From Pomacea canaliculata (Eukaryota > Mollusca > Gastropoda > Architaenioglossa > Ampullariidae), in assembly GCF_003073045.1 (NCBI RefSeq), contig NC_037590.1, positions 43,130,296-43,194,295 on the forward strand: DNA of 64,000 nucleotides, given 5' to 3'. Shown here one piece after another: positions 14,301 to 28,600 of this stretch. The translations under genes and the position numbers were made by a program. How positions within the stretch are numbered: position 1 is the first letter of the stretch; every line of letters starts with the position of its first letter. Under the pieces are notes generated by a model. It did no database searches and had not been told where the DNA came from. It saw nothing but the letters and a program-made list of their open reading frames with translations.

Positions 14301-14400
14301 AAAAAGAAAGGAATGAATCTTTTGGATGGTATCTTGCTAACGAGACATTTCTCTAGTCAGGAAGGGCAAGACAATAACAGTTGATGACATCTGTTCTCAG

Positions 14401-14736
14401 AGTCAGACGACAGCGGGCGGCATGGGTGTCATCACCGTCACAGACATCGACTACGGTCAGATCTTCGGGCCGTTTCCCTCCCACGTGACTCCGGCTGACC
14501 CCGCCTACCTCATCGGCATGCTGACGAATGATAAAAGACCAGAAGGCATCGTCCTCAAGGTAAACATTACATAGATTATGACGAGAAAAATGAAATCATT
14601 GGGAATGACCAATGTAACACAGGCAAATGTTACCAGCAGTTCAAAGAAGTAACAGGTCTTAAATTGGAGTTACGAGATGATGATGATGATGATGATGATG
14701 ATTGATGATGATTGATGATGAATGATGATTGATGAT

Positions 14737-14813
<77 letters not shown>

Positions 14814-17072
14814 GATGATTATGTAGTAAAAACAAAAAATGAAAAGGAAGCGTCTCGTGTTCTTGTACTATTACCCAAATGCAATTTCTCGCCATCTTGT
14901 CCTATAGATGGACCCTGGGGAACGCCGTGAAGGGCTGCGGGCAGTGGACTGGCTGCCCTACATCCAGCCCGCGCGAGACTCGGAGGAGCAGAACATGGAG
15001 GCGTACGTAAAGGAGGGGCAGGTGTACTTCCGGACGCTGCGCATAGTGCGAGCCGGGGAGGAGCTGCTGGTCTGGTACAGCAAGGACTTCGCCCAGCTCC
15101 TCAACATACCTGAGCTGCCGAGGCCACCCACACTAGGTCTGTAGCAAACTGCACCGTGTAACATCCTCTAGGGCATTGGGCACCACGTGACTTAAACAGA
15201 GACATCTGATTGGTGTTCAGTTGAAGTCTCTTGATCGACTCATGCTGACCATGTCTACTGGCAATCAGTCTACAACTCGTTGATTTATTGAATTAACTGC
15301 AATAAACTCAAAGAAGTGGAGTGTGGTGGGGTAGGGGAGCAATAAAGGCAAAAATACTGGCCAGTGAGACCAGGCAACGGACAAAAAAGAGGAGCACGTT
15401 AACAGCATCTTTTTTTCTGTTTTCTGGGTAGGGGAGGTTTTTGGTTGAATGTTGATTTGTTGACACTAAAATTCTTTGTCCAGGATCATATGCCTTTTTA
15501 GGCAAATTATTATGCTTGCAAGAGCAGAAAGGGAAGTATGACTAGAGGGAATCTGCAGCCTCCCTCTTCCTTCCTGTGCATTAGTTTCGTAAAATTATTC
15601 TGTTAACATTTGATTTCATAATTATTCTATTCTACAATTGTTCTGTTTTACGATTATTCCATACAGAGGGAGAACAGTTCATCTGTTCCCGATGTGGAGA
15701 TACCTTTGACTTTCCGTACCCACTGCGCGCCCACATCAAGTTCAAGTGCAGCTACACCCTGAACGAACTGAGCTCGAGCTTTAGTACCAAAGCCGCCGGA
15801 GGCAGGGCCGTGACCAGCGACAGCGAGCGCCTGCGCATGACCTCTAAGTCGTTTCCTCCCACGGAACCAGTCACGCTCGGTCGATCTTCGGCCGACACGC
15901 ACAAAGGTCGTCTGGACACGCAGAACGAGCGGCAGTCGGCGAGGTCGTTTCACGGCTTTGGGGAAGCCAAGTGCTCCTCTCCTTTGAGGAAGCGCCTCCA
16001 CCTCGAGCCGGGATCTTCCCATATGATGACCTCATCGTCATCGTCATCCAAGGTTCCACGGCTGACGGAAACCAAGCTGGATCGTCGGTCGCCGATGAAG
16101 GAGGATCACGTGCGCGTGCTGGCAGGACTGGATCGCTCGCCTCGCAGGACGCCGGAGGGCGGATCCAAGGAACTGCAGAATGACGTAGCCAGCGCCTTCC
16201 GGAAGGTCGAGAGATCCGCCTCGCCGGACGTGGAGCGCTCGAGCAGCGCCGGCTCGTCACGCGCCACGGAGGATAAGCTCAGCCTGAGCCCCGTTAGCAG
16301 CAGCACGCTGACGGCCATGACCCTTCCAGCCTCACTTCCGCTTCCGGTTCACGGACCGCCTCGAAGCGTCGTGTCAAGCAAAGCGTGCGTGGCGTCAAGC
16401 GCAGCAGCAGGCCTGCCGTCAATGCACGGCTCGCTGATGGGCCTATACATGCCTCGTCTGCCCCTGGTACCCCCGACCCTCGGACTGCCTGCTGCCGCCC
16501 CTCTTCACCACGTCAGCGCACACCACCCGGCTTTCGCAGCAGTCGACCAGATCCCACCGGGGCTGCTGGAGATGTGTCGCGCCACCATCCCTTCCATAGG
16601 TCCACTCACCGAAAGCTTCGCCAATATCCGTAACGGAGATGGGGATCACTCGGCTGCAGCAGCGGTTGCAGCTGCCGCAGCGGCGGGGTTCCCCGGGAAG
16701 GCAGGCATGTTCATGGGAGGGGGAGGAGGCGGAGGGACTGGAGACCGACACTCGGGGATGAGCGGACCCAGCCCGGGCTCCATGCACTTCCTAAAAAGCA
16801 ACAACCCCATGGTGGAGAAGATCCTGCAGAGCACGGCCCCCACCCTCTCCGCCTCCCCGCTGTCGGCCCTCAACATCTCGCAGAACTGGTGCGCCAAGTG
16901 CAACGCCACATTCCGCATGACCAGCGACCTCGTGTACCACATGCGCTCGCACCACAAGCGCGAGTTCGACCCCATGAAGCGCAAGCGAGAGGAGAAACTC
17001 AAGTGCACGATCTGTAACGAAAGTTTCCGCGAGCGCCACCACCTGACCCGGCACATGTCGTCACACGCCTGA
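14401..17072 (+). CDS. PRDM8: PRDM8-type PR/SET-domain zinc-finger transcription factor
   Basis: Three exons are joined by GT/AG introns in matching phase: 14401-14559 (ATG at 14422), 14908-15136 and 15667-17072. They give about 590 aa from that ATG. Residues 1-120 form the PR/SET domain, including EEQNMEAY and EELLVWY, as in vertebrate PRDM8. A CCHC-type finger (FICSRC...HIKFKC) lies at about 127-150. Two C-terminal C2H2 fingers at 529-552 and 567-590 contain MTSDLVYHMRSHH and ESFRERHHLTRHM, the PRDM8/ZNF488 signature. The middle is low-complexity, with Ser, Ala and Gly runs. PRDM8 is a nuclear repressor acting in neural development in vertebrates; H3K9 methylation has been reported for the mouse protein. 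The reading frame stays open back to the acceptor at 14400, so an upstream N-terminal exon may exist. The family is secure and the start is not. Confidence 0.9.
14676..14813. repeat. GAT/ATG trinucleotide microsatellite in PRDM8 intron
   Basis: About 135 bases of (GAT)n lie inside the intron that interrupts the PR/SET domain. The first part is interrupted by GATT units and the second half is nearly pure. It produces artificial poly-Met and poly-Ser frames, which are not genes. Confidence 0.95.
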
Positions 17073-18505
17073 CCTTAACCCTAGCCTCGATACCGGGTAG
17101 ACCCCGACTTCCGGTGTCAGCCTAATTCATGTGGCTCTGCAAAACTTTGACATGACAAACTCTGCAGTCATTTTTTCAAAAATGTTCCCGCAAAGTATGT
17201 TTTGTTTGCTTGTTTTTTTTTTTTTTTTGCAAATCATTGCTGTGCGCAAGATGTTGAGGCCATTTTGAGAGCGGTCCTCAAGACTAAATTTCTCTGGGCA
17301 ATGTACAGCTCTTTTTTTTTTTTTTAAGAAAAATATAAAAGCTGACCTTTAACCAAAAGTAAGCACCAAAATGCGCTAGATTTTCCGCAATCGAAATAGT
17401 CCTAAAGCTCCTTTACTCTTTTTCTTTTCTAACATGGAACTGAATTATCTCGCGTTGTGAAGACGAAATGTTTTTGATTTTAGTGACTTTTTAGAGAACT
17501 TAAAGCTCCCCTCCTCGTGAAATCAACAAGTCATTGACTATAACAACTTGCAATTTACTTCTGTATTCTTGGCACCATGACTTTTCTAAGTAGGAACAAA
17601 TGCTGAAGCCTTGGTATTAGATGACTGCTTCGTTTGTTAGTTGCATCGTCGTGCTCTTCAAGCAGCTGATGTCCACAGTATATCTGTAGGGGTAGACCAC
17701 GTTCCGAGGAATGACTGACTGTAAAAACAATGACCACTCGTGTCGTACGCTCTTTGAATGCCACCGTGCATTCAGGGTGAGTGGATATGTTTAGACATGA
17801 GACTCGCCAGCGGCAGACGATCGTTTGGCTGTTGTCAAGACATGGACTGGATGCTGCTGAGCTGTTAACCAGACTGGAGGTCAGTATCTGTGAAGGTCCC
17901 AAAATCGAGGGCAAAGAAGACGGTCTTTGGACCCTCACCATCAGTCCCAGAGCGCTGTGCGAGAGACTTGACTCGGTATCTTCTTTGCTTGGCTCCTCCA
18001 TCCTGGTGTCTGCATTGAAAGGGACGTAATCCCCGTTTCAGTGGGAGGTAAACACTTCGATGTCCGTTAAGTTTCTTTGTTAACCATACTGGAAATTTTG
18101 CAAATCTCTCGCTAAAGACTATTTAAAACACTAAAAAAGTAATCTTTACGAAAATGATGTGGCAGTCGGAACTGTCAGGTAACTGGTGACGTCGACCAAT
18201 GGACACTGGTCACCCGACAAAGCTTCTAGCGACAGTTTGTAGGAGAGTGCGAATAATGTACGTACAACGTCAGGTAGGTGAGATGTACTAGCTAGTACTC
18301 GTGAGAACCTTTTCTCTCCCTCCCCCACTCACTTTGTACATGACCCAATACAGTGTGATACTTGCACGTGCAGCGAAAGTGACTGACTGCAGCACGTGCT
18401 GTTTGCTCGTGATATTATGTGGATGTACACTTAGTGTGTCTGTGTGGCGTAGAACAGCGGCTTTTTTGTTGACCGACTCAGTTGCACAGTAAGTCGTGAA
18501 ATAAA
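17073..18505 (+). other. Probable PRDM8 3' UTR
   Basis: AT-rich DNA follows the PRDM8 stop, with T runs at about 17211-17229 and 17310-17325. A canonical AATAAA lies at 18500-18505. No coding family is recognised. A 148-codon minus-strand frame at 17555-18001 has no motif and is treated as chance. The UTR end is inferred only from the polyadenylation hexamer. Confidence 0.35.
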
Positions 18506-21500
18506 TATATTACCTTTACATTGGGTTCTCATTTGTTGTTTCGGGACTGACACACACTGACACACAGAGCAAGTCGTCCCTCTTGTCAACGTCTCAAAGG
18601 TCGTGAAACAGAGTTAAGAGTTCGTGACTTAGATGGGTGTTGCGGTCTTCGCAGATCAGAGAAAGAGATTTTCTGAATTTATGCCATAATCATATGTTTC
18701 CTGTGGGTTAGCAAAGTACATTTTCTTGAAACCTCACACAAGTTTTCTATATTCGAATAACACTTGTTCCTGTCGAGACAAAATCGTTCAGGATCCAAAT
18801 CGTAATTTACGAGTGAAGAACTCCGATAGCAGCAGTCTCTGAAGTCAGTGTAACGCAGGGGTGGCCAAAGTTTGCTGGATGGTCTCTATTCTGAGCTCTA
18901 TTTTTGTGTTAGAATGTTAGAGACGGCCGACTTCTAACGCAGTGATACTTGGTAAATTAAATTTCAATCAAACTAGCCTAGGTTGAATAAAAATATTTAA
19001 AACAAGTGCATGTCAGATTTTGGCGGTCCAAAGACATCCGCGGGCCGTAGTTTTCCCACCAAAGGTTTAGGGCATTTGCTTCGAGTCCACAATTACCAAA
19101 TACATGTACATTTTTTGTGTGGTCGTTGTGAAAACAAAACTCTCTACTCTTGTAACCGTTTAGGGGAGTTAACTACATCACACTTCATTCTTAACCAGAC
19201 TTTTCTCCCTTTACTCATCCACTGCTTGTGACACATCGCTATGGTTAGCATCTTCTACTGCCACACCTCTTGCTAAACGCAGTGAAGCTTCTAGAGCTGG
19301 CATGGTCGTCTTGATCACATAACACATTCTGCTTATTGAAGGAGGCATAATCGAGGGGAAATACGATAACGCCACCAGCCCTGAAGACGGTTGTTTAAAA
19401 CTGTAATGTTCACCTAGGATTGTCCATACCCTTCTATAAAGCATTACCATGCCCCTCCTCCCCTCACTGTGACAAGGGTTGCCATGTATGTACAGCATAT
19501 TTCATCACTTTCCTTATGCTGTATACAGATAAGTATTCAAGTAATTTGGTAGTAAACTGCACCAACTGTTGAGAGAAAACAGGTCATCAGGGACCCCATC
19601 CCACTTTGTGTCTATCACACACAGCAGTTCCCTGACTTGGCTAAAAAGATATTTACACCCTTCCTGCAGCTAAAATTTTCAAGCAATAAAGAATACCTCT
19701 TGCTTCTCTCTCTCTCACACACACACACACACACGATTTCCATTTTCCCATCTGTTCATTTTATTGCTGATCAACTGTCTTCTTCACCTGAATGTGCTCA
19801 GCTGTGTACAGTCTTAAATACAGCTACAATGTTGGTGAACAGTGTTCCCACATACACCAAACATAGAAACCAAAAATACTGACCATCATTAACATTCAAA
19901 AAACACAATATTCATAATGTACATTTCAACACTGACAACAAACTGAACTTCACCATCAACTATTCATAAAGAGGAAATAGTCTTCATTTTACACTCACAT
20001 TGCACCACTTAGATTACATGCTTTCAGTCGGACCTGTATTGACAAAATCAGACAAGGATGCAAGCTAGTTTTTACTTAAGAAATCCAGACTAGGGAAAAA
20101 ACAGATTCAAAGAAAAAAAAAAAAAACCTGCTGAAAACCTTACCATGCTACTGCTTGATGAAGTCACAATAAAAGGAGAATTTCTGAGAATATATCACGG
20201 AAGATACTTAGAGCACTAACATCAGAAGATTAAAACATACAGCAACATACACGAGAAAACTTTTTACATTCTAAATACTTTGGCATGTAAACAAAATGTG
20301 GAAAAGCAACATACCCCAAAATTTTCAGAGCATGTATAAATAGTTTACTGTTCTAAGAGGAAAGAGACAGAGGATTCAATCTTTCCTCTACAACACCTGT
20401 CCATAAAAACTATGGTTGTGAATAATATATGAAAGAATATTCTGCTCTATGAGCGAGTCAGTGAAAGAGTTATCTATGTGTTCCATCATTTCTTTGAAAC
20501 AGATTATTCTACAAGTAACAGCCAATAGTATTTGAACCTGGAAACTACTTCAGATGACAACCAGACAGACTAAATCAAATAAATCTCAATGTACATCACT
20601 CTTCAAATCAAATCCCCTATTCCATTCTGATTTTCTCCCTTTCTACGAATTGGTCAAATACTAGAAGTATTATGAATTTCCCAAGTCTAATCCTATTAAA
20701 GAAAAATGTACGTCCTATAATAATGATGAAACAATAAACTTGCATACAGCAATAAGAAACAAAATTAATTTTTGGAACCTGTTCATTAAAAAAGATGGCA
20801 GACTAGTTGGGTAGACTAAGTTCAAAACAAATACATAAAACTGTTTCACACATACATGCAAAAGGAAAAGGGAGAAAACATGTAAATCTACGTCTTCCAC
20901 TTTCCATTGTCACTGCTCCAATACCTTACAAAACAAGAACTGGTGTTGTTTCAAAATCCAGTTTACTTGGTGTGCACAGAAACTGAAGCAGAACCTAACA
21001 TTATCCCTAAATGAAACCTTGTTCATCTAAACTGAACATGGAAAGTGTATCACTGTAACAGCTGAAATATAAACCTGACACCAGCATTATTTACATCTGT
21101 TAAAACCATGCAGGAAACGATCAGAAGTCTGTAGGCAATGCCAGATTCAATATCAAGATATTTGTTAAGAATGGAATGACACAGGAAAGATGGGAGCATA
21201 TAGTAGCAGGTTATCTTTTCCAGGCATTCTCTTTCTCTCTTGCACACACACATGCAAGCAGTGCACCAGAGAAAAGACATAATAATAGGAACAAATGGCA
21301 TTGTGGGAAGTTACTGAGAAAACCTAGGGAAATATCATTGAAACACAACATCTGGTATACCCAATATTATTAAGTTTTAAGATGGCTGCGTTTTCTCTAA
21401 AAAGTACAAAAATCTAGAATGAGAAATTAACATCTTGATGGTACATTGACATAGAACAGCTATCACCTTAAGACACAACACAGTGTATGGTACAAACATT

Positions 21501-24500
21501 TTTAGGTATTTTTAGATATGTTCAAATTACTAATCACATGCTGGAACCAAAAGAACTTTGCAAATAATTTGCTCTGGTTGATAACATGAGCATAGAAGCC
21601 CAGCAAGTCATCCCCTTTGTCTTATGGCACAAGCAAACTAGGCAGGGAGGGTGAGGTGTCTTGCTGCAAATCAATGTCATTATCAATCAGAAACATTTTT
21701 CACACACAAAAAATTTCATGTGTTAAAAAAAAAGGCAGAAGAAGCAGTGGAATTATTAGAACATTTAAGGATATCATGAAGATATGATTTCAAGATTTCC
21801 TAGGCTATGAATGCAGATGCACACACATTTGCATGCAAGTAAATGACAAACCCAGATATTTGTGCGCATCACACAAACCACTTGTGTGTCAATGAATGAC
21901 AAGCCAGATGTTTGTGTGCATCTTCTGCACAAACCATTGTGTTTCAGAGCTAGTTATGTAATGTTTCTAATATACAACTACTCATATTTTGTGTTACTTC
22001 TGCAATAGTAAATATTAAGGGTTTAATAGTAAGTGTTTAAATGAAAAATAGCTTCTTTGACAGGGTAACTGCTTTAGTCACCATGAAACATCCAACTACT
22101 ATCTTACAACTAGTCACCTCAGCCTTCATCCACCTGACACAAATTTTATCACAGGTAAATAAAAACAAAGAAAAACAAATCATTTATGCTCACAAAGCAT
22201 TCCAAATCTATGATGTGCAAGATTTCTTTACATACTGTGATGCTCTTAACAAAAACAAAAGGTATGAAAAGATTCATTTCTCAGAAAAAAAATTTGCACG
22301 AAGTTGTAGGCATACAGTACACTGATATATTTTTATAGGTTTCACTGACATTTCAAATGGATATTATAAATAATTGGAGTATTCTATTTAAACAAAAGAA
22401 TTTTACAACAGAGTATTAGATATATCATTAAAATAAAAACTAACAACAGCAAAATCTGGTCAATTCTTGGACTGTAACTATATTTAATCTGTGAATCTAG
22501 CATAAGCCCTGCATTGCACTTAACCTTTCCAAATGTACTTCCCCCATCATCTGGACTCCATCATACCTGTGATATCAATAATTTCCTGGTCTTTAAAACT
22601 GAAATAATGTAATAGCATAAATAACATTATCTGAGACTTGGTAGGTGGGATATACTTGTTATAGAGGTATGAACACAACATTGCAGTCCCAACTTTTCTT
22701 CTACATTAATTTTGCCTTTTCACCATCGTAGCTAACATCAGAAACAGCATCTCTCTCAAAACGCTTGACAAACCCCCGAAATGTGGTAGCTGAGAACGAC
22801 TCCCCCTTTTGTTTGTTTGTTTTTTTTAATGTCAAATGACCCAGAAAGAAGATAAAGGTAATAAGCTTGTAATTAGGACTCAATATGCTATGCATCTTTC
22901 ACAATATATTCAAGTATTGCTATATACTGCTTGATGATTGTGTGAAGACAATTATTGGTGAAATTTGCACTTCATGGCCTGAGATTGCAATTTTTAAAAT
23001 CTGCTTTCATGCCCTCATTTATGTAGATTTACTAAAATAAGACAATGCTAAATGCACACCCCTAAAATAAAAGCCAAAGGATACTTGCTTTGCGCATCTC
23101 CCAATTTCTTTATCTTACAAGCCAGTTTTACAGTATATTCAACCCTTACCAAAATTACCACATACAATTAAACTGTAATTATTTTAAAATGTGATAAAAA
23201 AATTGAAAGGGATGTAACTAAACTTTCTCGCCTTTGTTTCTTGAACAATATTAGGATCAATATTAAAAAAAAAAAATACTATCAAACTCAATGTTGCACT
23301 TGATATTACACATAGGTATATTTAACTCAACAGAAGAATGTTTCAAATTTCGACACAGCATATGACTGAAAAAAAACGATTGCCCTTTTAGCAAGTAAGC
23401 AGATAAACTCCAAGCACACTCATCTGAGAGACCCCTGTGGAAGCTGCCTAGAGGATGCAGATTCTGGGTGATAAGCATTTAAATGTCATATATAAAGTGG
23501 ATGTAACATACAGTTTAAAGCCTGGTTAAGAACATGCTAGTGCATAATAAAGGTTCACAAGATCAGGACTAGGGCGAACCAGCACAAAGCTATATAAAAG
23601 CCTTATACAAAGCACCATGAACAGGAAATATGAAGGAAAGATTCAAAACTGCCAAACGGCTGAAACAGCTATTTAAACTCCTACTTTCTGCAAAATTCAT
23701 CATTCAATTAAAAAAACAACAACATATTTTAGAGGGCTATTGTTCGTACTGTCTTTTTATAAAAAGTATTTTTTTCCCCTACCATCCACCAACTTCAATA
23801 CCAAGACTAAAGACGTCTATGCATCTACTGCTTGCTCATTAAAGAATGAATATTCACAGGCAATGCATAAACAGACAAAAGCATCTTCCCCATCCCCCTA
23901 TCGGATTGCACACTCCCTTATTTCACTAAAATCATTCAGCTACAAACAACTTAACATGGAGAGCAATAGGTGCCATTCAGGTACATAACATTTAGGCACA
24001 AGATGAAATATATTCATCTCTGCCCACATATTTAATATGTAACTGGAGTACATTTCTTCTTCTAGCTTGTTAGCAAACTATAAACTGCATCCTAGTTTTG
24101 ATAGCAAAGGGAAGAAGCACAATAAATACCCTTCATGGAACACAAAACCTAAAAGCACAGTTGCCAGCAGGAATCCCTTCTTGCAGCAGTCAAGTGGCAC
24201 AAGCTGTGACCTCACACGACACCATTTTTACACCTTGGAGTGGGGTCAATGTCAAGGTGAACGGAGGAAGAACTGGATGCAAACATGAAGGAATGTGCTG
24301 GTTGTTCCACACAGGACCTGCTCACCACTGATTAAGACAGGCCTGAATGATTGTCAGCTGCAGCATCTAGCCAGCTGTTTTCTCTGACAACCAGCACAAC
24401 TGATACCAGTTATAGGATGAATGAATAAAATAAATGCCTCCTACATTCAAAAAAGATGAAATATGATTAACTCTGCTAATGTACATACGCACTCATAAAC

Positions 24501-25688
24501 ATATCATAACATAAACTGACATCAATGCTGTATAAGAGAAAATGTAGATTAATTTTTACTATACATTGTTTTCTGCTACTATGAAAGCCCAGCATTTTAA
24601 CCACACTCATTTTGATAAAGCAAGAAGAAAGGACAACTCAAACAGAAACCTGCACAAATTTACTCACTCACCCTTAGCTTTACCTGAACACAAGGAGGCT
24701 ACTTAAAAAAATTCTGCAACGTCTTGGTCAATAAAAGCTAACCAAAACACCTACAAAGTAATTTGCTTGGATATCTCTTCTTTCCTAAAACATTGCAAAC
24801 CTTTACCACTAAGTTTTTGGTATAAACGGTATTTTAGCTGGTATTCGCTGGTGATGTGATTACTGCAATCTCTCTTACAAAGCAAGAGGGGAACTATGAG
24901 AAACTGGGGTAAGGACGTTGCACTGTACTTTAAAAAAATGTTAATGAAGACTTCCAACATCCAACAAATGAACATAAGATTCCAAGCTTATCAGCTGCTA
25001 CAAAAGTCATGGAAAGTTGACACAATATCTGCGGGAGAATGTCTTTGTTCCCACAGCATGAAAACTTCATTCTGTGCAAAAGAAATCCCATGGTGACTGC
25101 TTTGCTCACACTCACTGTTGTTAATGTTCTATGTCTGCATGGCACAACAAGCTTCTGTTTTGGCAACAAATCAGCACTCGGAGGGAAATAAACCTGTTTT
25201 CATTTTCATTTTCTTCAGCCATGCTTAAAATCTTTGTGTGTCCAAGGAAAAGCACCAAAATACTGTATAATTCCCCTTTTCAGGAGGATAGCAAATGAAC
25301 CCTAATCACTGCTGTGCACTTAACATGAAAAAGAAGACACAAAGACAGGATATAAAGCTGCCTTCCTTACAGCTCCACCCCTATACACTTCTGCTGGCAT
25401 TTACTGCCTTTCCTTGAGAAAGGCAAGAAAATGGTTTTGTTGAGAATCCATCCTTACCTCCTCAAAGCTTCCTTCTTCTGAAGCTGAAATATTTCTCTAC
25501 TGGCAAAGGAGTTTAATATAACACAACCTTTCTCTTGCAGATTCCATCTCAATGGCCCCTCCATGAACAGCACTGGAGGAAGTAGAGTGGGGGGGGGGGG
25601 AAATTACAAGCAAACAGACTCTTCCTTCCTACAAACACCCTTCCCACTCGTCGCTACATGTTTTTCTAAGCACAAATCAGCTGACTCG
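18506..25688. other. AT-rich intergenic DNA and RAB40 3' flank
   Basis: No coding region is recognised here. The DNA is strongly AT-rich with only short frames. It should include the 3' UTR of the minus-strand RAB40 gene, which could be long, but I cannot fix its end. Other contents are a decayed hAT-like repeat (18856-19065), a CA microsatellite at about 19709-19733 and a short imperfect tandem duplication near 21840-21945. Confidence 0.6.
18856..19065. mobile_element. Decayed hAT-like non-autonomous element
   Basis: The left end reads CAGGGGTGGCCAAAGTTTG. The right end carries GGGCCGTAGTTTTCCCACC, roughly its inverted partner and typical of animal hAT MITE termini. The outermost right bases have diverged and no clean 8-bp target duplication is visible, so this is an old copy with approximate limits. 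Confidence 0.4.
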
Positions 25689-28600
25689 CTAGCTAATAAC
25701 ACAACTCTTTCGGCAGTTCATCGGAGGTGAATCTTGTGGGTTAAGATACTTCGCCTTTTTGTGCTTGTCTCGGTGCATAAAGCTGAGCATGCGAGCTCTT
25801 GTCTTGTTTGTCAGAGCGTAGGACTTAAGGTGGGACTTGAGTGCCGGTGGAAGGGGAAGGTGATCTATCCCATATATTGTTGTCTGGGACACGATGGTGC
25901 GGCAAGCTAGCTCCTGCAAGCTCAGCACTGCAAGCAAAAAGAACAGAATATAGAGTAAGAACTTTCTGGCCCTTCTCAAACCCTATTGCTCCTTTTATTT
26001 GGCTATTTCACTAAACAGAAAATGCAGCAACTTTTAAATAAATATCAACCAACCTAGAATCAAACCTCACATCAACCTGAAACACCCACCATAACCATTC
26101 AAAGACTGTTAAAAACAAAATGTATCCAAATCAATGTGTAAGAAAATTTGCTTACAACTCCAGCTGCCTCTTCCCCACACATGTCAAACAGCAAAAAGAA
26201 AAGCCTAAATGTTTTTTCCAGCAATTGCTGATGTTCGATAGAATTTTGCTGCTATCATTTTTGGCTACCATCTCTTTATCCAAATTTGAAAAAAACAAAA
26301 AACAAAACTGCTGGTCAATATTAACCTTAAAAAAATCCCAAATCTTGAAGAAGTTAGAAGAAATTAAATATCTTAAAGCAAAGTACAGGATTAACAAGGC
26401 CTAGTTTTTAATTCTTCATGGTACTGCACATTAATATTGACCTGGGCATCACTCACCTCTGTTATGACCCCAGGCTCGACTCATGCCATTTCTTTTAAGT
26501 GCCAGACGAGAAAGCTCTGCAAATGACTCTGTGACATTGAAGTCACATAAAGGACTGACTTCAAAAAATGCCATGTCATTCTTTAATGCATACACTTCAG
26601 CATAGGACTCGCTGATTTGACGACGGAAGGCTAGGTGTAGGCGATTCCCCACAAGTATTTTTGGTACTCCGGGTGCATGCTGCAGTTTAGAAAAGCAGAA
26701 AATAACAAACAATTTTAACTACTGATAATGTAATGAATCAAATTATGAATTATTAACATTTATGGGGCGGAAAAAGGTACGCTGAAAGATAGATGAGGAC
26801 GCAACACATACTTTCACAGACAAATTGAAAAATAAAAATGGATTTCTACAAATTTTTGCAGGATAACATGCCAAGTAACAAAGTATACTCATACAAATAT
26901 AAAATTATGATCATGTATGCTTGCTATTGGTTTTACTAAAATAACTCAGATGTACAAAATAATACATATCACAACAATGTAAGCAACATATCAAATAACA
27001 TAGAAAAGATAACCTCATTAACTTCCTTGATCCAGCGATCAATGCCGTCAAAGGACCATTTGTTGGTGATGTCATACACTAGAAGAATACCCTGAATCAC
27101 AAAAATAAGACTTAAATGAGCTTCAGATTGGTCTTGTTCAAAGAAATGTGACGAAGTCTGGGATTCAAGATTATTATCAGTGTTTCACAGGAAGCACACA
27201 CAGAACAGGTTAGGGGTAAGTGGCAAAGGGAGGGAACAGGGTGACAAACAAATGACCATGTGACCATCACTTGACTATACATTCCAATGAACTATTCCAA
27301 GGTACAGCTAATTAGTACTCTTTTGCCTGTCTTTGAAGTCAAGGACAAAAAAACCCGAAGAGGCAGAGGAGACAAATATGTATAAAGCAAGCAAACAATT
27401 CAATACCTCGAGGGAATGCCGTAAACACAAAAATACACATTCAATTTGGATGGCTGATTTTTTTAACTTAAAGGACTTTCTTCACCATCCTGAAAATTTC
27501 TGAGGAAATGACATGACCACTGCTGCAAAAATAGCTGTAATAAGGAAAAATATTCTGAGGGAATGTTGACAGCAACTGCTTACAATGTTTACTTCCAAAT
27601 TTGTGGATGGATACTTCCTTGTCCAATTCTATAAGAGTCTATAAACTCTCAACTCATTTGCTATGGATTCTTTACTGTCTCCTCCCCTTTTTATTTTTCT
27701 GATCTCGTCTGTCCACACTCCTGCTCGAAACCTATGTTCATTTGACAGTGCATTCTATCCATTCCTCCTACAAAGACAGTCACGTATGGACAATGTATGT
27801 TCTCCTGTTTTTAATATGGTCATGCACATAGACCACCACTTCCATATACACACAGCCACCTATGCATGTGCAATGTCTCATTCCTACACACACACACATA
27901 TGCAGGACTGAGTGGTGGTGGTGGTGCGAAGAGAGAGCTAGGTTTCACTTAATGGAGCAGCTGAGTAACAGCAATCAGTCAAAAATGTGGGCAAAAATCC
28001 AAATCTGAGAATTCTATTTCTCTGCAAGTCAAGTGGCTGCAGCATACATTATCAGGGCTCTGACCAGCTCCTAATTAAATGGCCTCTGACATATTTACTG
28101 CTTGCCTCCCACAAGATAAGTACCAAAAATATCTACTCCTGCACAAGCTAGATATCCCTCCTGGCTGTTTATCTGTAAATGAACAATGAATTGTGGTTCC
28201 TGTGACAAGTGCTCAGCTTTAGTGAACACTTACTTTGCTCAACTCCAACCTGTGGGCATCTCTAAATCAGTTATGCTAGATTTATATATTAATTGTCTTT
28301 CATTCAAAATAATATCAGTAAACAAACAGCAGGTTATGGTGACCTTTTTTGTCATCATGTTAAAATTTAAGGTGGGTGGGGTGGGGGAGAAACTGATGAA
28401 AAATACATGTGATAGCAGGCTTATTTTCACCAGCCCCCAAATGCAAGCAGAAAATTATAAAATTAATTCCAAAGTACACATTCACTACTAAAACTGGCTT
28501 TTATTACACACCCCACAACCCTTCCAACATGCGCGCACACAACACACACATCTATGCTATTGCTTTCTGGACAGTGTTATTTCAGTCTCCTAGTTCCCAC

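Larger units (their letters stand above)
1..14400. other. Gene-poor region upstream of PRDM8; no gene recognised
   Basis: No open frame in these 14.4 kb shows a family I recognise or a convincing spliced structure. The block alternates AT-rich DNA with islands of higher GC and mixed composition, near 2600-2960, 5000-5130, 7330-8560, 12000-12600 and 13200-13620. Short microsatellites occur, including a TGGC run at 4583-4615 and CA/GT runs near 4715, 8700 and 9950-10090. A tRNA-like SINE head lies on the minus strand near 11312-11386. Long gene-poor stretches beside developmental transcription-factor genes often hold cis-regulatory DNA, so that is my inference. It may also hold untranslated or N-terminal PRDM8 exons that I could not identify. 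Confidence 0.6.

Noticed and set aside
14659-14930. Poly-Met and poly-Ser frames over the GAT repeat
   Set aside because: They are translations of a microsatellite inside an intron.
17555-18001. 148-codon minus-strand frame downstream of PRDM8
   Set aside because: No recognisable domain, overlaps the probable PRDM8 3' UTR, no splice partners, and a plus-strand frame over the same bases looks equally plausible.
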